Source of the DNA: Luteitalea pratensis
Lineage (GTDB): Bacteria > Acidobacteriota > Vicinamibacteria > Vicinamibacterales > Vicinamibacteraceae
Length of the DNA stretch: 64,000 nucleotides
Direction of reading: 5' to 3'
Assembly (NCBI RefSeq): GCF_001618865.1
Contig: NZ_CP015136.1
Coordinates: forward strand, 965,001-1,029,000
Position numbers and translations under genes: made by a program. Positions 1-8,289 of this stretch are shown one piece after another. Position 1 is the first letter of the stretch; every line of letters begins with the position of its first letter. The notes beneath the pieces are model-generated. The model searched no databases. It had not been told where the DNA came from and saw only the letters and a list, made by a program, of their open reading frames with translations.

Positions 1-207
1 ACCCTGACGTACCAATCGATTACCACCGCCGAGGTTCGCGTGCGCGTCTATGGAAATACCGCGGTGGAAACCGGTCGCTCGACGATGGTCGGACAGGATA
101 GGGGCAAGGCCGTTCCCCGCGAAAATCGTTTCACGCGCGTCTGGACCATGGCGGACGGGAGGTGGCAGCTGGTGGCTAACCACTATTCGCCGATGACCCC
201 CCAATAG
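1..207 (+). CDS. SnoaL/DUF4440-like protein, C-terminal fragment
   Basis: The window opens inside a reading frame that runs 68 codons to a TAG at 205-207. The end has the look of the NTF2/SnoaL fold: a strand rich in V, R and Y, a T-R-V-W-T strand, then D-G-R-W-Q-L-V-A-N-H-Y-S, the usual last beta hairpin of DUF4440-type proteins, where an exchangeable side chain lines the pocket. Such proteins are often small secreted or cytosolic proteins of unclear substrate. The start and any signal peptide lie outside the window. Family call is moderate; no function is claimed. Confidence 0.6.
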   Translation, partial: TLTYQSITTAEVRVRVYGNTAVETGRSTMVGQDRGKAVPRENRFTRVWTMADGRWQLVANHYSPMTPQ

Positions 208-635
208 GAATCATGCGGTTCTGGCGTCTGAGATGACGCCTCAATGCGAGGCTGCGCTACGCGCGCGAATTTCTTCGTCGTCTACCGAGTGGACAGCCAT
301 CTGAGCCACCGGAAAGCAGGGCGGCTGCCTCCAACGGCGTCAACGCCCGCAGAGGTATATCGGCATTCTGGCCTGTCCGTCCGCCATGCCACCGAACGGG
401 AACGTGGGGGTTACCACCCCGATCGACAACAGGAACGCAGCCAGGAAGATCTTTCGGAATCGAAGGAGCGCTGATGAATGTTGGCAATTCCGCTGGAAAG
501 TCGCGAAACGAACCTTACCGGAATCGCCAGACTGTAAAGCATGCTGACCAGTGAGCGCGGGACTGGCGCTGACGGCAAGAGTTCATCGTTCGGTACTCAC
601 TCTCAAACCATGCGCGGGGCCTGTGGCCGCAAGGT
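208..635. other. Intergenic stretch, no supported gene
   Basis: Between the DUF4440-like stop and the left end of the insertion sequence. On the minus strand at about 350-475 there is a short signal-peptide-like string (K-I-F-L-A-A-F-L-L-S-I-G) that runs into a stop after some 40 codons and has no clear start, so it may be the stump of an exported protein. Nothing else is supported. Confidence 0.4.
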
Positions 636-656
636 CTAGCAGCCCGTGGCGCAAGT
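636..656 (+). repeat. Left terminal inverted repeat of the IS1182-like element
   Basis: Inverted match to 2083-2103 with 2 mismatches in 21; lies 7 bp beyond the transposase stop. Confidence 0.82.
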
Positions 657-663
657 CACTGAC

Positions 664-2022
664 TCACGCCGGTAGCGCACCGCCGAGGTCGTCGGTGGTG
701 TAGGTCGACACGGGCACCGACAAGGGTGTGGTGCCCGGCAGGTCGGCCCAGCGCGGGGCGAGCAGGCCGAGATAGCGCGTGATGAGGCGCGTGAGCGCAC
801 CGAGGCGGCTCCGGAGGCCTCGCGGCGTGCCCCAGCCGGTCAGTTGTCGCAGGATCAGGCCAAGATTGAAGGCGCCCGCATGCACCAGGAGCCGCTTGAG
901 GATGTTCTGATGCCCGCGCAGATGCGTGCGGCGCATCGCGCCGGTCTCGTAGAGGTGCGCGAACGAGCGTTCGACGTACTCGGCGCGCTGCCGGCGGAGT
1001 CGTCCGCCACGCGCGCCATGCAGGCGTCGGCGATTCGCGTAGACGAGCGCTTTCGCTTCGGGAAGGTCCCGCCATTGCCGGCGCCCGCGGTCCGGTTCGG
1101 CGATGTACGGACGGACGTCGAGCGCGTGCAGGTCGATGAGGGTCCGATTGCTGTGGTAGCCCTTGTCGGCGATCAGCTCCTCCAGCCGGTGCGGCGCGCC
1201 GGCCCGTTCCAATTGCTCCGTCGCGTCGACGACGGTCTCGATCACCGTGGTGGTGTCGCCGACGTCGGCGCCGTCCACGCGCACGGAGACGACCGCCCCG
1301 CTGTCGACATCGACGGCGTGCTCGGCCTTGTGCGCGAGGTGCGTCCGCCCGTTCTTCATCTTGGTGATCTTCGCGTCGGGATCGACCGGGTGCGTCCACT
1401 CCTGGTTGGAGCTCTTCTTCTTGCGACGCCGGTCGAAGCGCGCCAGGGCCTCCCGCGTGGGCGTCGTGATGCCGGAGGCCTCGGCGAGTTGCGTCAGGTA
1501 GGCCTGGTAGGTCTCGCCCGTGTCGCGCCGCACGATGCTGCGCATGGCGGCATTGGCCTCGAGTGTCGTCGCATCGACCGCCACGGTCTGGCCGCGCAGC
1601 AGCCCGTGCGCCACCAACTGCGTCTGCACCCACGTGAAGACGGCTCGATGGGTCTCGATGTCGATCAGCCGCCGCGTGCGGGAGATCGTCGAATGATCCG
1701 GCGTGCCGTCCTCGAGCCCCAGATGCAGGAAGCGACGGATGGCCAGCGAATCGGCGGCACGCCAGGCAATGCCGCGCTCGGAGCCGAGGCCCTCGAAGTA
1801 CCCGAGCAGGAGCAGCCGGAAGTACCGACCCGGCGCCAGCCCAGGGCGTCCCATCACCGCCGCGTAGAACCGACGGCATTCCGCCTCGACGAACGCGTCG
1901 AAGCCGGCCGCGTCGAGCACTGTATTCAACCGCGCGTAGAACGGATGCCCAGGTGCCGTTGGCAGGTCCGACGTCGCGATCCACAGCAGCGGTTGTTCAT
2001 CCTGGCGGGTGCCCATGGCCAT
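664..2022 (-). CDS. IS1182-like DDE transposase
   Basis: A 452-aa DDE transposase, about the usual length for the IS1182/IS5 group, catalysing cut-and-paste movement of its element. The N-terminal 110 residues resemble the DUF772 domain (R-Y-F-R-L-L-L-L-G-Y-F-E-G, then D-H-S-T-I-S-R). The catalytic triad is visible as A-V-D-A-T-T-L-E-A-N, I-A-D-K-G-Y and V-E-R-S-F-A-H. A basic stretch R-R-R-K-K-K-S-S lies between the first and second acidic residues. The frame is intact, with a start 60 bp inside the right inverted repeat. Long open frames on the opposite strand are GC shadows. Confidence 0.88.
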   Translation of the reverse strand: MAMGTRQDEQPLLWIATSDLPTAPGHPFYARLNTVLDAAGFDAFVEAECRRFYAAVMGRPGLAPGRYFRLLLLGYFEGLGSERGIAWRAADSLAIRRFLHLGLEDGTPDHSTISRTRRLIDIETHRAVFTWVQTQLVAHGLLRGQTVAVDATTLEANAAMRSIVRRDTGETYQAYLTQLAEASGITTPTREALARFDRRRKKKSSNQEWTHPVDPDAKITKMKNGRTHLAHKAEHAVDVDSGAVVSVRVDGADVGDTTTVIETVVDATEQLERAGAPHRLEELIADKGYHSNRTLIDLHALDVRPYIAEPDRGRRQWRDLPEAKALVYANRRRLHGARGGRLRRQRAEYVERSFAHLYETGAMRRTHLRGHQNILKRLLVHAGAFNLGLILRQLTGWGTPRGLRSRLGALTRLITRYLGLLAPRWADLPGTTPLSVPVSTYTTDDLGGALPA

Positions 2023-2082
2023 GCGCAGCCAGTCTATCGAGCGCGATCGATCGTGTCGATCCCTCGGAACGACTCAGGAGAT

Positions 2083-2103
2083 ACTTTCACCACGGGCTGC
2101 TAG
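2083..2103 (-). repeat. Right terminal inverted repeat of the IS1182-like element
   Basis: Inverted match to 636-656; ends in CTAG. Lies about 60 bp upstream of the transposase start, where the transposase promoter is expected. Confidence 0.82.
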
Positions 2104-2163
2104 GGAATATTTCCCAGACTGTCGGCATACCGCTACGAACAAGAATAGGCGGCCGTGGGCCAC

Positions 2164-2670
2164 TCAAGGGCTTATGAAGGGCGTCCCGCAGTAGCCGGTG
2201 ACATGCACGTTGAATATCGAAGCGTCTTCGGCGTCACCGCCGAGGAATTGGAGCACGATCTGGTCGTCGTCCAAGATTGGCTGCCCGCCGGGGATCGAAG
2301 CGGACGCATGCTGCGAGCCCTTGCCGAAGACTGTCAGCTGAGCACTGAATGAGCCGTTACCCGTCTTTTGGAATGCCTGGACGGAGACGCGCCAACTTTG
2401 CAGGCTGCTGACGTCTCCACCGAACGGACTCGCCAGTAGATCGGTGACCAAGAAGCTCGTTCCCTTGGCACACGCGGGCAGGGCCACACTTCCGAATGCG
2501 AGGGCCTGGCCAGGCGATACCTGGACGAGGGTAGATGTCGTGATCGCGCGCGCCGCCGATGCGACCGTTGTGGACCGCGGATCTTGCGCGGTCGCTGGTG
2601 CCGCCGCGAGTGCCGCGGCCGTGGTCAGCAAAAGTACGGGTATGACGCCTTTGTTTAGGGTGGTCATCAT
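2164..2670 (-). CDS. Hypothetical exported protein
   Basis: A 168-aa protein with a clear Sec signal peptide: N-terminal M-M-T-T-L-N-K, hydrophobic core V-I-P-V-L-L-L-T-T-A-A-A-L-A-A-A, and cleavage near A-T-A-Q around residue 29. The mature part is small and beta-rich with two cysteines (A-C-A-K and G-Y-C-G) that could form a disulfide. I recognise no family. It stands alone on the minus strand with its stop 60 bp from the IS right end. Codon usage is like the neighbours. Confidence 0.62.
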   Translation of the reverse strand: MMTTLNKGVIPVLLLTTAAALAAAPATAQDPRSTTVASAARAITTSTLVQVSPGQALAFGSVALPACAKGTSFLVTDLLASPFGGDVSSLQSWRVSVQAFQKTGNGSFSAQLTVFGKGSQHASASIPGGQPILDDDQIVLQFLGGDAEDASIFNVHVTGYCGTPFISP

Positions 2671-3002
2671 GAGGTTCTTTCTTTGTTAACTCATCGGAAC
2701 TCGCTCTGGGCCGCGACGCGCATCCACCTATTGGCCACTACCACAGCGGCTTCACACGGCCGCATGTCGTTTGCCCCATGAAAGCTTTGCTGGTCGGCAT
2801 GCGGCTACGGGGCCTCATCGCGCTCTTCTCACACCTAACCGGTTGACGTGCGGCGCTGGAGTCGACTTCGAAGTTGGGAACTGCCGAGCGCAGCGGCTGA
2901 GCTACACCCCCCAGATGTACGCGGAGATGATCGCCAACGTCGCGATGGTCGCAAGCTGTCGGTAACAGTCCTCCGATGTGCCAGGACGCAAGTGTCACGA
3001 CG
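2671..3002. other. Intergenic stretch with a tRNA-like fragment
   Basis: No gene supported. On the minus strand at about 2880-2925 a D-arm-like string (gtgtagctcag) is followed by a T-loop-like ttcgaagt, but no acceptor stem, D-stem or anticodon stem closes, so it is not called a tRNA. Confidence 0.4.
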
Positions 3003-4022
3003 CTACTGCTTGACCAGCTCGACGCGACGGTTCTTGGCGCGTCCCTCGTCGTGGTCATTCGATGCGACGGGAGCGACGAACCCGACGCCGACGGATCGCA
3101 GTCGCGCCGCGCCGACGCCGTAATGGGTCCGAAGATGCGCGACGACGGCGTTGGCTCGACGGCTCGACAGGTCCATGTTGCTGTCGAACCCACCCACGTT
3201 GTCGGTGTGACCGACGACATAGAGCGTGAGCGTGTGGTCCTGGGTCAGGAGCTTGCCGATCTCCGCCAGCGCCGGTTCCGATTCCGGCTTGATCACGTCC
3301 TTGCCGGTGTCGAAGTAGATCCCGTAGAGGGCGGCGTGGCCGGTGCTGGCGATGTCCTTGGCCATCGTGCCAGCATCGACCTTCACCATGTTTGTCGCCA
3401 TCGGCTTCGTCTCGACGATCTCGAGAAGGGCGAGCGAATGGTTGAAGGTGTCCTTGAAGTGATCGAAGGTCTCGAGTCCCACCATCAACGATGCGTACGT
3501 GTCCTTGCCCGAAGCCGAGAGTCTCGCTGCCAGATAGCGCACGTCCTTGGCACCCTGGAATGCCAAGGCGCTTGATTGCGTGCCATTCTCGAAGTGCCTT
3601 GCCTTGTTGTAGATCTGACCGCTGAACCGTCCCGCGTTCCCGTCGAAAGAGCATTCTCCGGCGGTACAGGAGAACAACGGCTGAAAGCCGGCAGTCTTCA
3701 GTGCCGCCTCGTAATTCCTGAAGACCTCGAGGGGCGACCGTCCCGCAGGTACGACGTAGAGCAGCCGCGTCAACTTGCCCTCGACTCGCTGGCTCTTGGA
3801 GAGCTTGTAGGCGAACCCTGCCGCCGACTCGTCCGCAACAGCTCGGCCCAACGCCAGGGGCAGCTCGTCGAACTCGCGCGTGTCGTAGCCGATGATGGAA
3901 GATCCGGCGTAACGTGGCACCAACGGATGGTCCCGGCTGCCCTTGATGTCCGTCTGCTGCGCCGGCGCGCTCCGGGCGACGCAGATGACCGCGGCTAGTA
4001 GAAGTCCTGTTGTGCCACGCAT
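3003..4022 (-). CDS. OmpA-family exported protein with DUF4892-like N-terminal domain
   Basis: A 339-aa exported protein. A signal peptide (T-G-L-L-L-A-A-V-I-C-V-A-R-S-A-P-A) ends near residue 21. Residues about 30-215 resemble the DUF4892 domain found before OmpA modules. Residues about 230-339 form an OmpA/MotB peptidoglycan-binding domain: G-I-Y-F-D-T-G-K-D-V-I-K-P-E-S, L-Y-V-V-G-H-T-D-N-V-G-G, L-S-S-R-R-A-N-A-V, and C-terminal N-R-R-V-E-L-V. The usual diaminopimelate-contacting Asp and Arg appear present. It likely tethers envelope components to the cell wall in the periplasm. An AGGGG-like ribosome site precedes the start. It is monocistronic and divergent from the histidine kinase. Confidence 0.85.
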   Translation of the reverse strand: MRGTTGLLLAAVICVARSAPAQQTDIKGSRDHPLVPRYAGSSIIGYDTREFDELPLALGRAVADESAAGFAYKLSKSQRVEGKLTRLLYVVPAGRSPLEVFRNYEAALKTAGFQPLFSCTAGECSFDGNAGRFSGQIYNKARHFENGTQSSALAFQGAKDVRYLAARLSASGKDTYASLMVGLETFDHFKDTFNHSLALLEIVETKPMATNMVKVDAGTMAKDIASTGHAALYGIYFDTGKDVIKPESEPALAEIGKLLTQDHTLTLYVVGHTDNVGGFDSNMDLSSRRANAVVAHLRTHYGVGAARLRSVGVGFVAPVASNDHDEGRAKNRRVELVKQ

Positions 4023-4279
4023 GAGGTACCCCTGGTGGAATCAGGAAGGGTCTTGGCAACACGCAGGCGAAGCATGGGACCGGAACGCGGCGGCGGCAAT
4101 CACCTGATCTGGTAGGAAGGTGCGGCCGCGGCTGCGCCCGAGGGCTGCCGGTTCTTTGGTTGCTCGAGGGCGGAAAGCAGCCGAGCCAGCCTCGCGCAGC
4201 CCTCAGACCGCACGTTCACCAACACGCCGAGCGTGACTCGGCGCGCCGACGGGCGTGATATACAACCGCGGAGCTCGAG

Positions 4280-7200
4280 TTGCAGCGTGGCACACGTGCA
4301 CGAATTGTCGGAGTCGCCATCGCGATCGCCGCGTCCGCCGCGGTGGCCCTGCGGGCCGAGCGCGTTCCCTTCCTCGTCTACAACGTCTCCCAGGGACTCG
4401 CCCACGATCGCATCCGCTGTGTGCTGGCTGATTCGGTGGGCTTCCTGTGGTTGTGCACTGCCGATGGATTGAGTCGGTTCGATGGCCGCCGGTTCATCAA
4501 CTACGGGTCGGCGCACGGGCTCCCTCATCCGGAAGTGAGCGCGATCGTGGAGGCCGGTGCTGGCGTGTACTGGGTCGGAACCGTGGGCGGGCTGGCGCGG
4601 TTGGGCCCCGATTCCTCTGGTTCCAGCGCCGTCGCACCTGGTGGACGTCACATGGGCACCGCCGGTGGCCACGCCCCCCGGGCGGTTCCGTTTACTGCGG
4701 TGTCGCTCGGTTCGGCCACCGACAATCATGTGTCCGCTTTGCAAGTGGATCGTGGCGGCCGGATGTGGGTCGGCACGGCAGGCGGCTTGTTCGTCCTCGA
4801 ACGTCCTCTGGCCGATCCGCGCGTCCGCCGCGTTGAGCCCGATGGCCCGACGGTGAGTTTCGGGCAAGTGCGGGCGCTCGCCGAGGGGCCGGACGGCACC
4901 TTGTGGATCGGCACCCTTGCAGGACTCTTCCGGCGGCTGCCCGACGGTCGGATCGTTCGCGACCCGATAGTTGCGCCGACCGATGAGGTGCGGCGCTTGC
5001 TCATCGATCGATCGGGCCGGATGTGGGCCAGCAGTCTCCATGGCCTCATTCTCGCGGTACCGGCTCCACTTGGAGCCTCGTCCAGCCCATTGCCTCCCAT
5101 GTCGCTGCTGCCGCGTTGTCGCGCCGCATCATCGGCGTCCAGTCTTCCCAGCCTGCCGGGAGAAGCCTGCCAATTCGACGCCCTTGTTCGCTCGCCCGCC
5201 ACCGTACGGAGCCTGTGGGAGGGGTATGACGGCCACGTGTGGATCGGCACGACACGCGGCCTCATCGAGTTCGACGGCGACATCCGTACTTACTCCACAC
5301 GACATGGTCTCAGCGATGACACCGTCACCGCCGTTGCCGAGGACCGCGCGGGCCAGCTCTGGGTCGGCACCGACGCCGGCGGCGTCGCCAGGCTCATGCG
5401 AAACGGGTTCGTGAGCTTCAGCGAAGCCGACGGGCTCCGGCACGGATACGTGACGTCGATCTCGCAGAGTCGGACCGGTCGACTGCGTGCCAGCGGTGGC
5501 TGGCCGGTGCTCAACGAGTTCGACGGCAAGCGATTCTGGTCTGGCGAGTTCAGCATTCCTGGCCAGGTCAACGCGGGAGGCCTCTACGACGTGTTCGAGG
5601 ACCACACCGGCGACGTGTGGGTCGGCACGCCGAACGGATTGCTGCGGTTTCCCGCCCGCGCCAGCGTGGCGCAATTCGCGAGCGCCAAGCCGACGGGGAG
5701 GTATTCGGCCGCCAACGGACTACCTGCGGCACGTGTCGCGCCAGTGTTCGAGGACTCACGTGGTGACCTGTGGATGACAGCGCACCTTGGGGCCGATGGG
5801 CGCGCGGTACGCTGGGAGCGGTCGACCGGGCACTTCTATCAGTACCCGGAGACGCACGCTCGGCTGGGGGCGGTGCGAGACCAGGTGTTCGCCGAGGACG
5901 GCGCGCGGACCGTGTGGCTGGGATCGAGCCGTGGCCTGGCGCGCTTTCACAACGGCCGCTTCAATGACGTCGCGCTCGGTGTCGTGAACAGCACGATAGC
6001 GGTGACCGCACTACACCGAGACCAGCGCGGCCGGCTGTGGGTGGCGACGCGAGGGCACGGTCTGTACCGCTCAGACGATCCGGCGGCCGGCCGTCCATCC
6101 TTCACGGCGTACACGGTTGCGGACGGGTTGAGCAGCGGCACCATCTGGTGCCTGACCGACGATCGTGCTGGCGATCTGTACGCGGGCACGGCGCGGGGCG
6201 TCGATCGGCTTCACACCGAGAGTGGCCACATCACACGCTATTCCGTCGCTGACGGTCTTGCGGGAAGCGAGGTGATCACGGCATTCCGCGCGAGCGACGG
6301 CACGTTGTGGTTCGGTACCTTCGAGGGGATCTCACGGCTGACCGTCCGACCGCCTGTGGCCCGCGAACCGCCGACCGCCTGGATCGGCGACCTGCGCATT
6401 CGCGGCGTGGCGCAGCCGCTGGGGCTCCTCGGCCAGTCGCAGGTCGTCATGCGCACATTTGCGCCGGAGCAGAATCACGTTCAGATCGACTACTTTGGTC
6501 TTTCTTCCGCCCCAGGAGCGCAGCTCACCTATCAGTACCGGCTCGAAGGCAGGGGCACGGGCTGGACCGCGCCTAGCCCGGAACGCAGCGTCACGTTTGC
6601 CGAACTGGCGCCCGGCTCCTATCGCTTTCTCGTGCGTGCGATCGGCGAGGCTGGAGATGCCAGCACGCGGCCGGCGTCGGTGACCTTCACGATCCTGGCC
6701 CCCATCTGGCAGCGGGGATGGTTCCTCGCGACGCTGGCACTCATTGCAATGGCGTCCGCGTACGCCATCCACAGGTCTCGCATCACGCGCCTGCTCGAGA
6801 TGGAGCGACTGCGCACCCGAATCGCCAGTGACCTGCACGACGACGTCGGATCCAGCCTGACGCAGATCTCGATTCTGAGCGAGATCGTCCGCACCCGCCT
6901 GATCCATCCCGGCGACCTGATCGCCGACGCGCTCTTGCGCATCGGTACGCTGTCGCGGGAGTCCGTCGATTCCATGAGCGACATCGTCTGGGCCATCGAT
7001 CCTGCTCGGGACACCCCGGCGCACCTGCTTCAGCGCATGCGACGGGTCGCCTACGAGCTTCTGGGGAGTGCCGGCATTCAGCTGGAGTTCACGTCATTCG
7101 GCGACGCCAGCCCACGTCTAGCCGCCGACGTACGCCGCCACGTGTTCCTGATGTTCAAGGAGATCCTGAACAACACCGTTCGCCATGGCGGCGCCACCGT

Positions 7201-7408
7201 TGTCCATGTCGAGGTCACGGTGGCGGTGCGACAGGTGCGCGTCGTGGTCACCGACGACGGCCGCGGATTCAACGCGGCGGCCGCCGCAGAAGGTCAGGGA
7301 TTGCGCAGCCTCGAGCGCCGAGCCACGAGCCTTGGCGGGTTGCTGCAGGTGACCTCCTCGCCAGGGCGCGGAACCCGCGTGATCTTCACTGTCCCAGTGG
7401 TGCACTGA
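4280..7408 (+). CDS. Two-component-propeller sensor histidine kinase
   Basis: A hybrid-less sensor kinase of 1042 aa, typical of large one-piece sensors in Acidobacteriota and Bacteroidota. Order: short hydrophobic N-terminal segment acting as signal anchor, about 14 propeller repeats (L-W-V-G-T, G-L-xx-F pattern) to residue 680, a Y_Y_Y domain (about 700-790), one membrane helix (about 808-828), a HisKA_3 dimerisation helix with phospho-acceptor His853 in D-L-H-D-D-V-G-S-S-L, and an HATPase_c domain with E-I-L-N-N N box and D-D-G-R-G-F G box. The first codon is TTG and is the best in-frame choice, though not certain. The response regulator follows 105 bp downstream. The ligand is unknown; such periplasmic propellers often sense glycans. 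Confidence 0.88.
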   Translation: MQRGTRARIVGVAIAIAASAAVALRAERVPFLVYNVSQGLAHDRIRCVLADSVGFLWLCTADGLSRFDGRRFINYGSAHGLPHPEVSAIVEAGAGVYWVGTVGGLARLGPDSSGSSAVAPGGRHMGTAGGHAPRAVPFTAVSLGSATDNHVSALQVDRGGRMWVGTAGGLFVLERPLADPRVRRVEPDGPTVSFGQVRALAEGPDGTLWIGTLAGLFRRLPDGRIVRDPIVAPTDEVRRLLIDRSGRMWASSLHGLILAVPAPLGASSSPLPPMSLLPRCRAASSASSLPSLPGEACQFDALVRSPATVRSLWEGYDGHVWIGTTRGLIEFDGDIRTYSTRHGLSDDTVTAVAEDRAGQLWVGTDAGGVARLMRNGFVSFSEADGLRHGYVTSISQSRTGRLRASGGWPVLNEFDGKRFWSGEFSIPGQVNAGGLYDVFEDHTGDVWVGTPNGLLRFPARASVAQFASAKPTGRYSAANGLPAARVAPVFEDSRGDLWMTAHLGADGRAVRWERSTGHFYQYPETHARLGAVRDQVFAEDGARTVWLGSSRGLARFHNGRFNDVALGVVNSTIAVTALHRDQRGRLWVATRGHGLYRSDDPAAGRPSFTAYTVADGLSSGTIWCLTDDRAGDLYAGTARGVDRLHTESGHITRYSVADGLAGSEVITAFRASDGTLWFGTFEGISRLTVRPPVAREPPTAWIGDLRIRGVAQPLGLLGQSQVVMRTFAPEQNHVQIDYFGLSSAPGAQLTYQYRLEGRGTGWTAPSPERSVTFAELAPGSYRFLVRAIGEAGDASTRPASVTFTILAPIWQRGWFLATLALIAMASAYAIHRSRITRLLEMERLRTRIASDLHDDVGSSLTQISILSEIVRTRLIHPGDLIADALLRIGTLSRESVDSMSDIVWAIDPARDTPAHLLQRMRRVAYELLGSAGIQLEFTSFGDASPRLAADVRRHVFLMFKEILNNTVRHGGATVVHVEVTVAVRQVRVVVTDDGRGFNAAAAAEGQGLRSLERRATSLGGLLQVTSSPGRGTRVIFTVPVVH

Positions 7409-7513
7409 GGGAGGCGACTCGAACCTGTCATCCTGCGGCCGCATGCCTACCTGAATAGGTGGCTGACCCGCTGCGACGAAGGGGTACACTCGCAGCGCGA
7501 CGCCAGGACAGTT

Positions 7514-8158
7514 GTGAACGATATCGTCCGTGTGGTCACCATCGAAGATCAGCGGGAGATCCGCGAGGGCCTGCGGTACTTCATCGACAATGCGCCTGGA
7601 TTCCGCTGCACGGGATGTTTCGGGTCCGTGGAGGAGGCGTTACCGGCGCTGCCGCCCGGCAGCGCCGACGTCGTGCTCATGGACCTGGCGCTCCCTGGCA
7701 TGTCGGGCATCGAAGGCATCCGCATCATTCATGCTCGTGACGCGACGATCAAGCTGGTCGCCCTGACCATCTACGAAGACGACGACCGGATTTTCGCGGC
7801 ATTGTGCGCTGGCGCATCGGGATACCTCCTGAAGAAAACGCCGCCGCCTCGCTTGTTCGAGAGCCTGCAGGAGGTGGTGGCTGGTGGGGCGCCGATGTCA
7901 CCGGAAGTGGCTGGCCACGTACTCGCACTCTTCCGCGACTTCCATCCTGCCCCGCCGGGCGTTCATCGCCTCACGCCACATGAATTGCGGCTTCTTGGCT
8001 TGCTCACCGACGGACACAGCTACAAGAGTGCTGGCGCCGCGCTCGGCAGCAGCGTGAACACCGTCGCCTTCCACATGAAGAGCATCTACGCAAAGCTGCA
8101 CGTCCACTCCAAGTCCGAAGCGGTGGCCAAGGCGCTGCGCGAGCGTCTCGTCCGCTAG
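7514..8158 (+). CDS. NarL/FixJ-type response regulator
   Basis: A 214-aa regulator starting at GTG. The receiver domain occupies residues 5-125: acidic pair E11-D12, phospho-acceptor Asp57 in V-V-L-M-D-L-A-L-P-G-M, and a Lys in G-Y-L-L-K-K-T. A LuxR-type helix-turn-helix follows at about 148-210 (L-T-P-H-E-L-R-L-L-G-L-L, then V-A-F-H-M-K-S-I-Y-A-K-L). It is the evident partner of the upstream HisKA_3 kinase, since that class pairs with NarL regulators. It binds DNA as a dimer after phosphorylation. The first HTH box departs slightly from the usual G-x-S-N-K-E-I-A pattern (H-S-Y-K-S-A-G). Confidence 0.9.
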   Translation: MNDIVRVVTIEDQREIREGLRYFIDNAPGFRCTGCFGSVEEALPALPPGSADVVLMDLALPGMSGIEGIRIIHARDATIKLVALTIYEDDDRIFAALCAGASGYLLKKTPPPRLFESLQEVVAGGAPMSPEVAGHVLALFRDFHPAPPGVHRLTPHELRLLGLLTDGHSYKSAGAALGSSVNTVAFHMKSIYAKLHVHSKSEAVAKALRERLVR

Positions 8159-8289
8159 GCGCGGGCGTCACGTACCTACTCGATCAGGAGATTGTCGCGG
8201 CATCACGACGGCCGCATGCTCCCACGATTCAAATACCAGTACCGAGGGTCTCGACCCATTGTCAACGCTTTGAGTGCAGGTCGACACCT

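Larger units (their letters stand above)
636..2103 (-). mobile_element. IS1182-like insertion sequence, complete
   Basis: The element is bounded by terminal inverted repeats at 636-656 and 2083-2103. Read inwards, 19 of 21 bases match, with the first 14 (ctagcagcccgtgg) identical. It carries one intact transposase on the minus strand. Both ends begin with CTAG, which could be either the outermost bases of the repeats or a 4-bp target duplication; if the latter, the element proper is 640-2099. No other flanking duplication is seen. Intact ends and an unbroken transposase suggest recent insertion between the DUF4440-like gene and the next genes. Confidence 0.82.

Noticed and set aside
244-487. 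Short frames on both strands between the DUF4440-like gene and the IS
   Set aside because: No ribosome site or motif; only a broken signal-like string is worth noting.
2875-2930. Possible tRNA on the minus strand (gtgtagctcag and ttcgaagt strings)
   Set aside because: No acceptor, D or anticodon stem can be paired and the spacing between the two loop-like strings is wrong.
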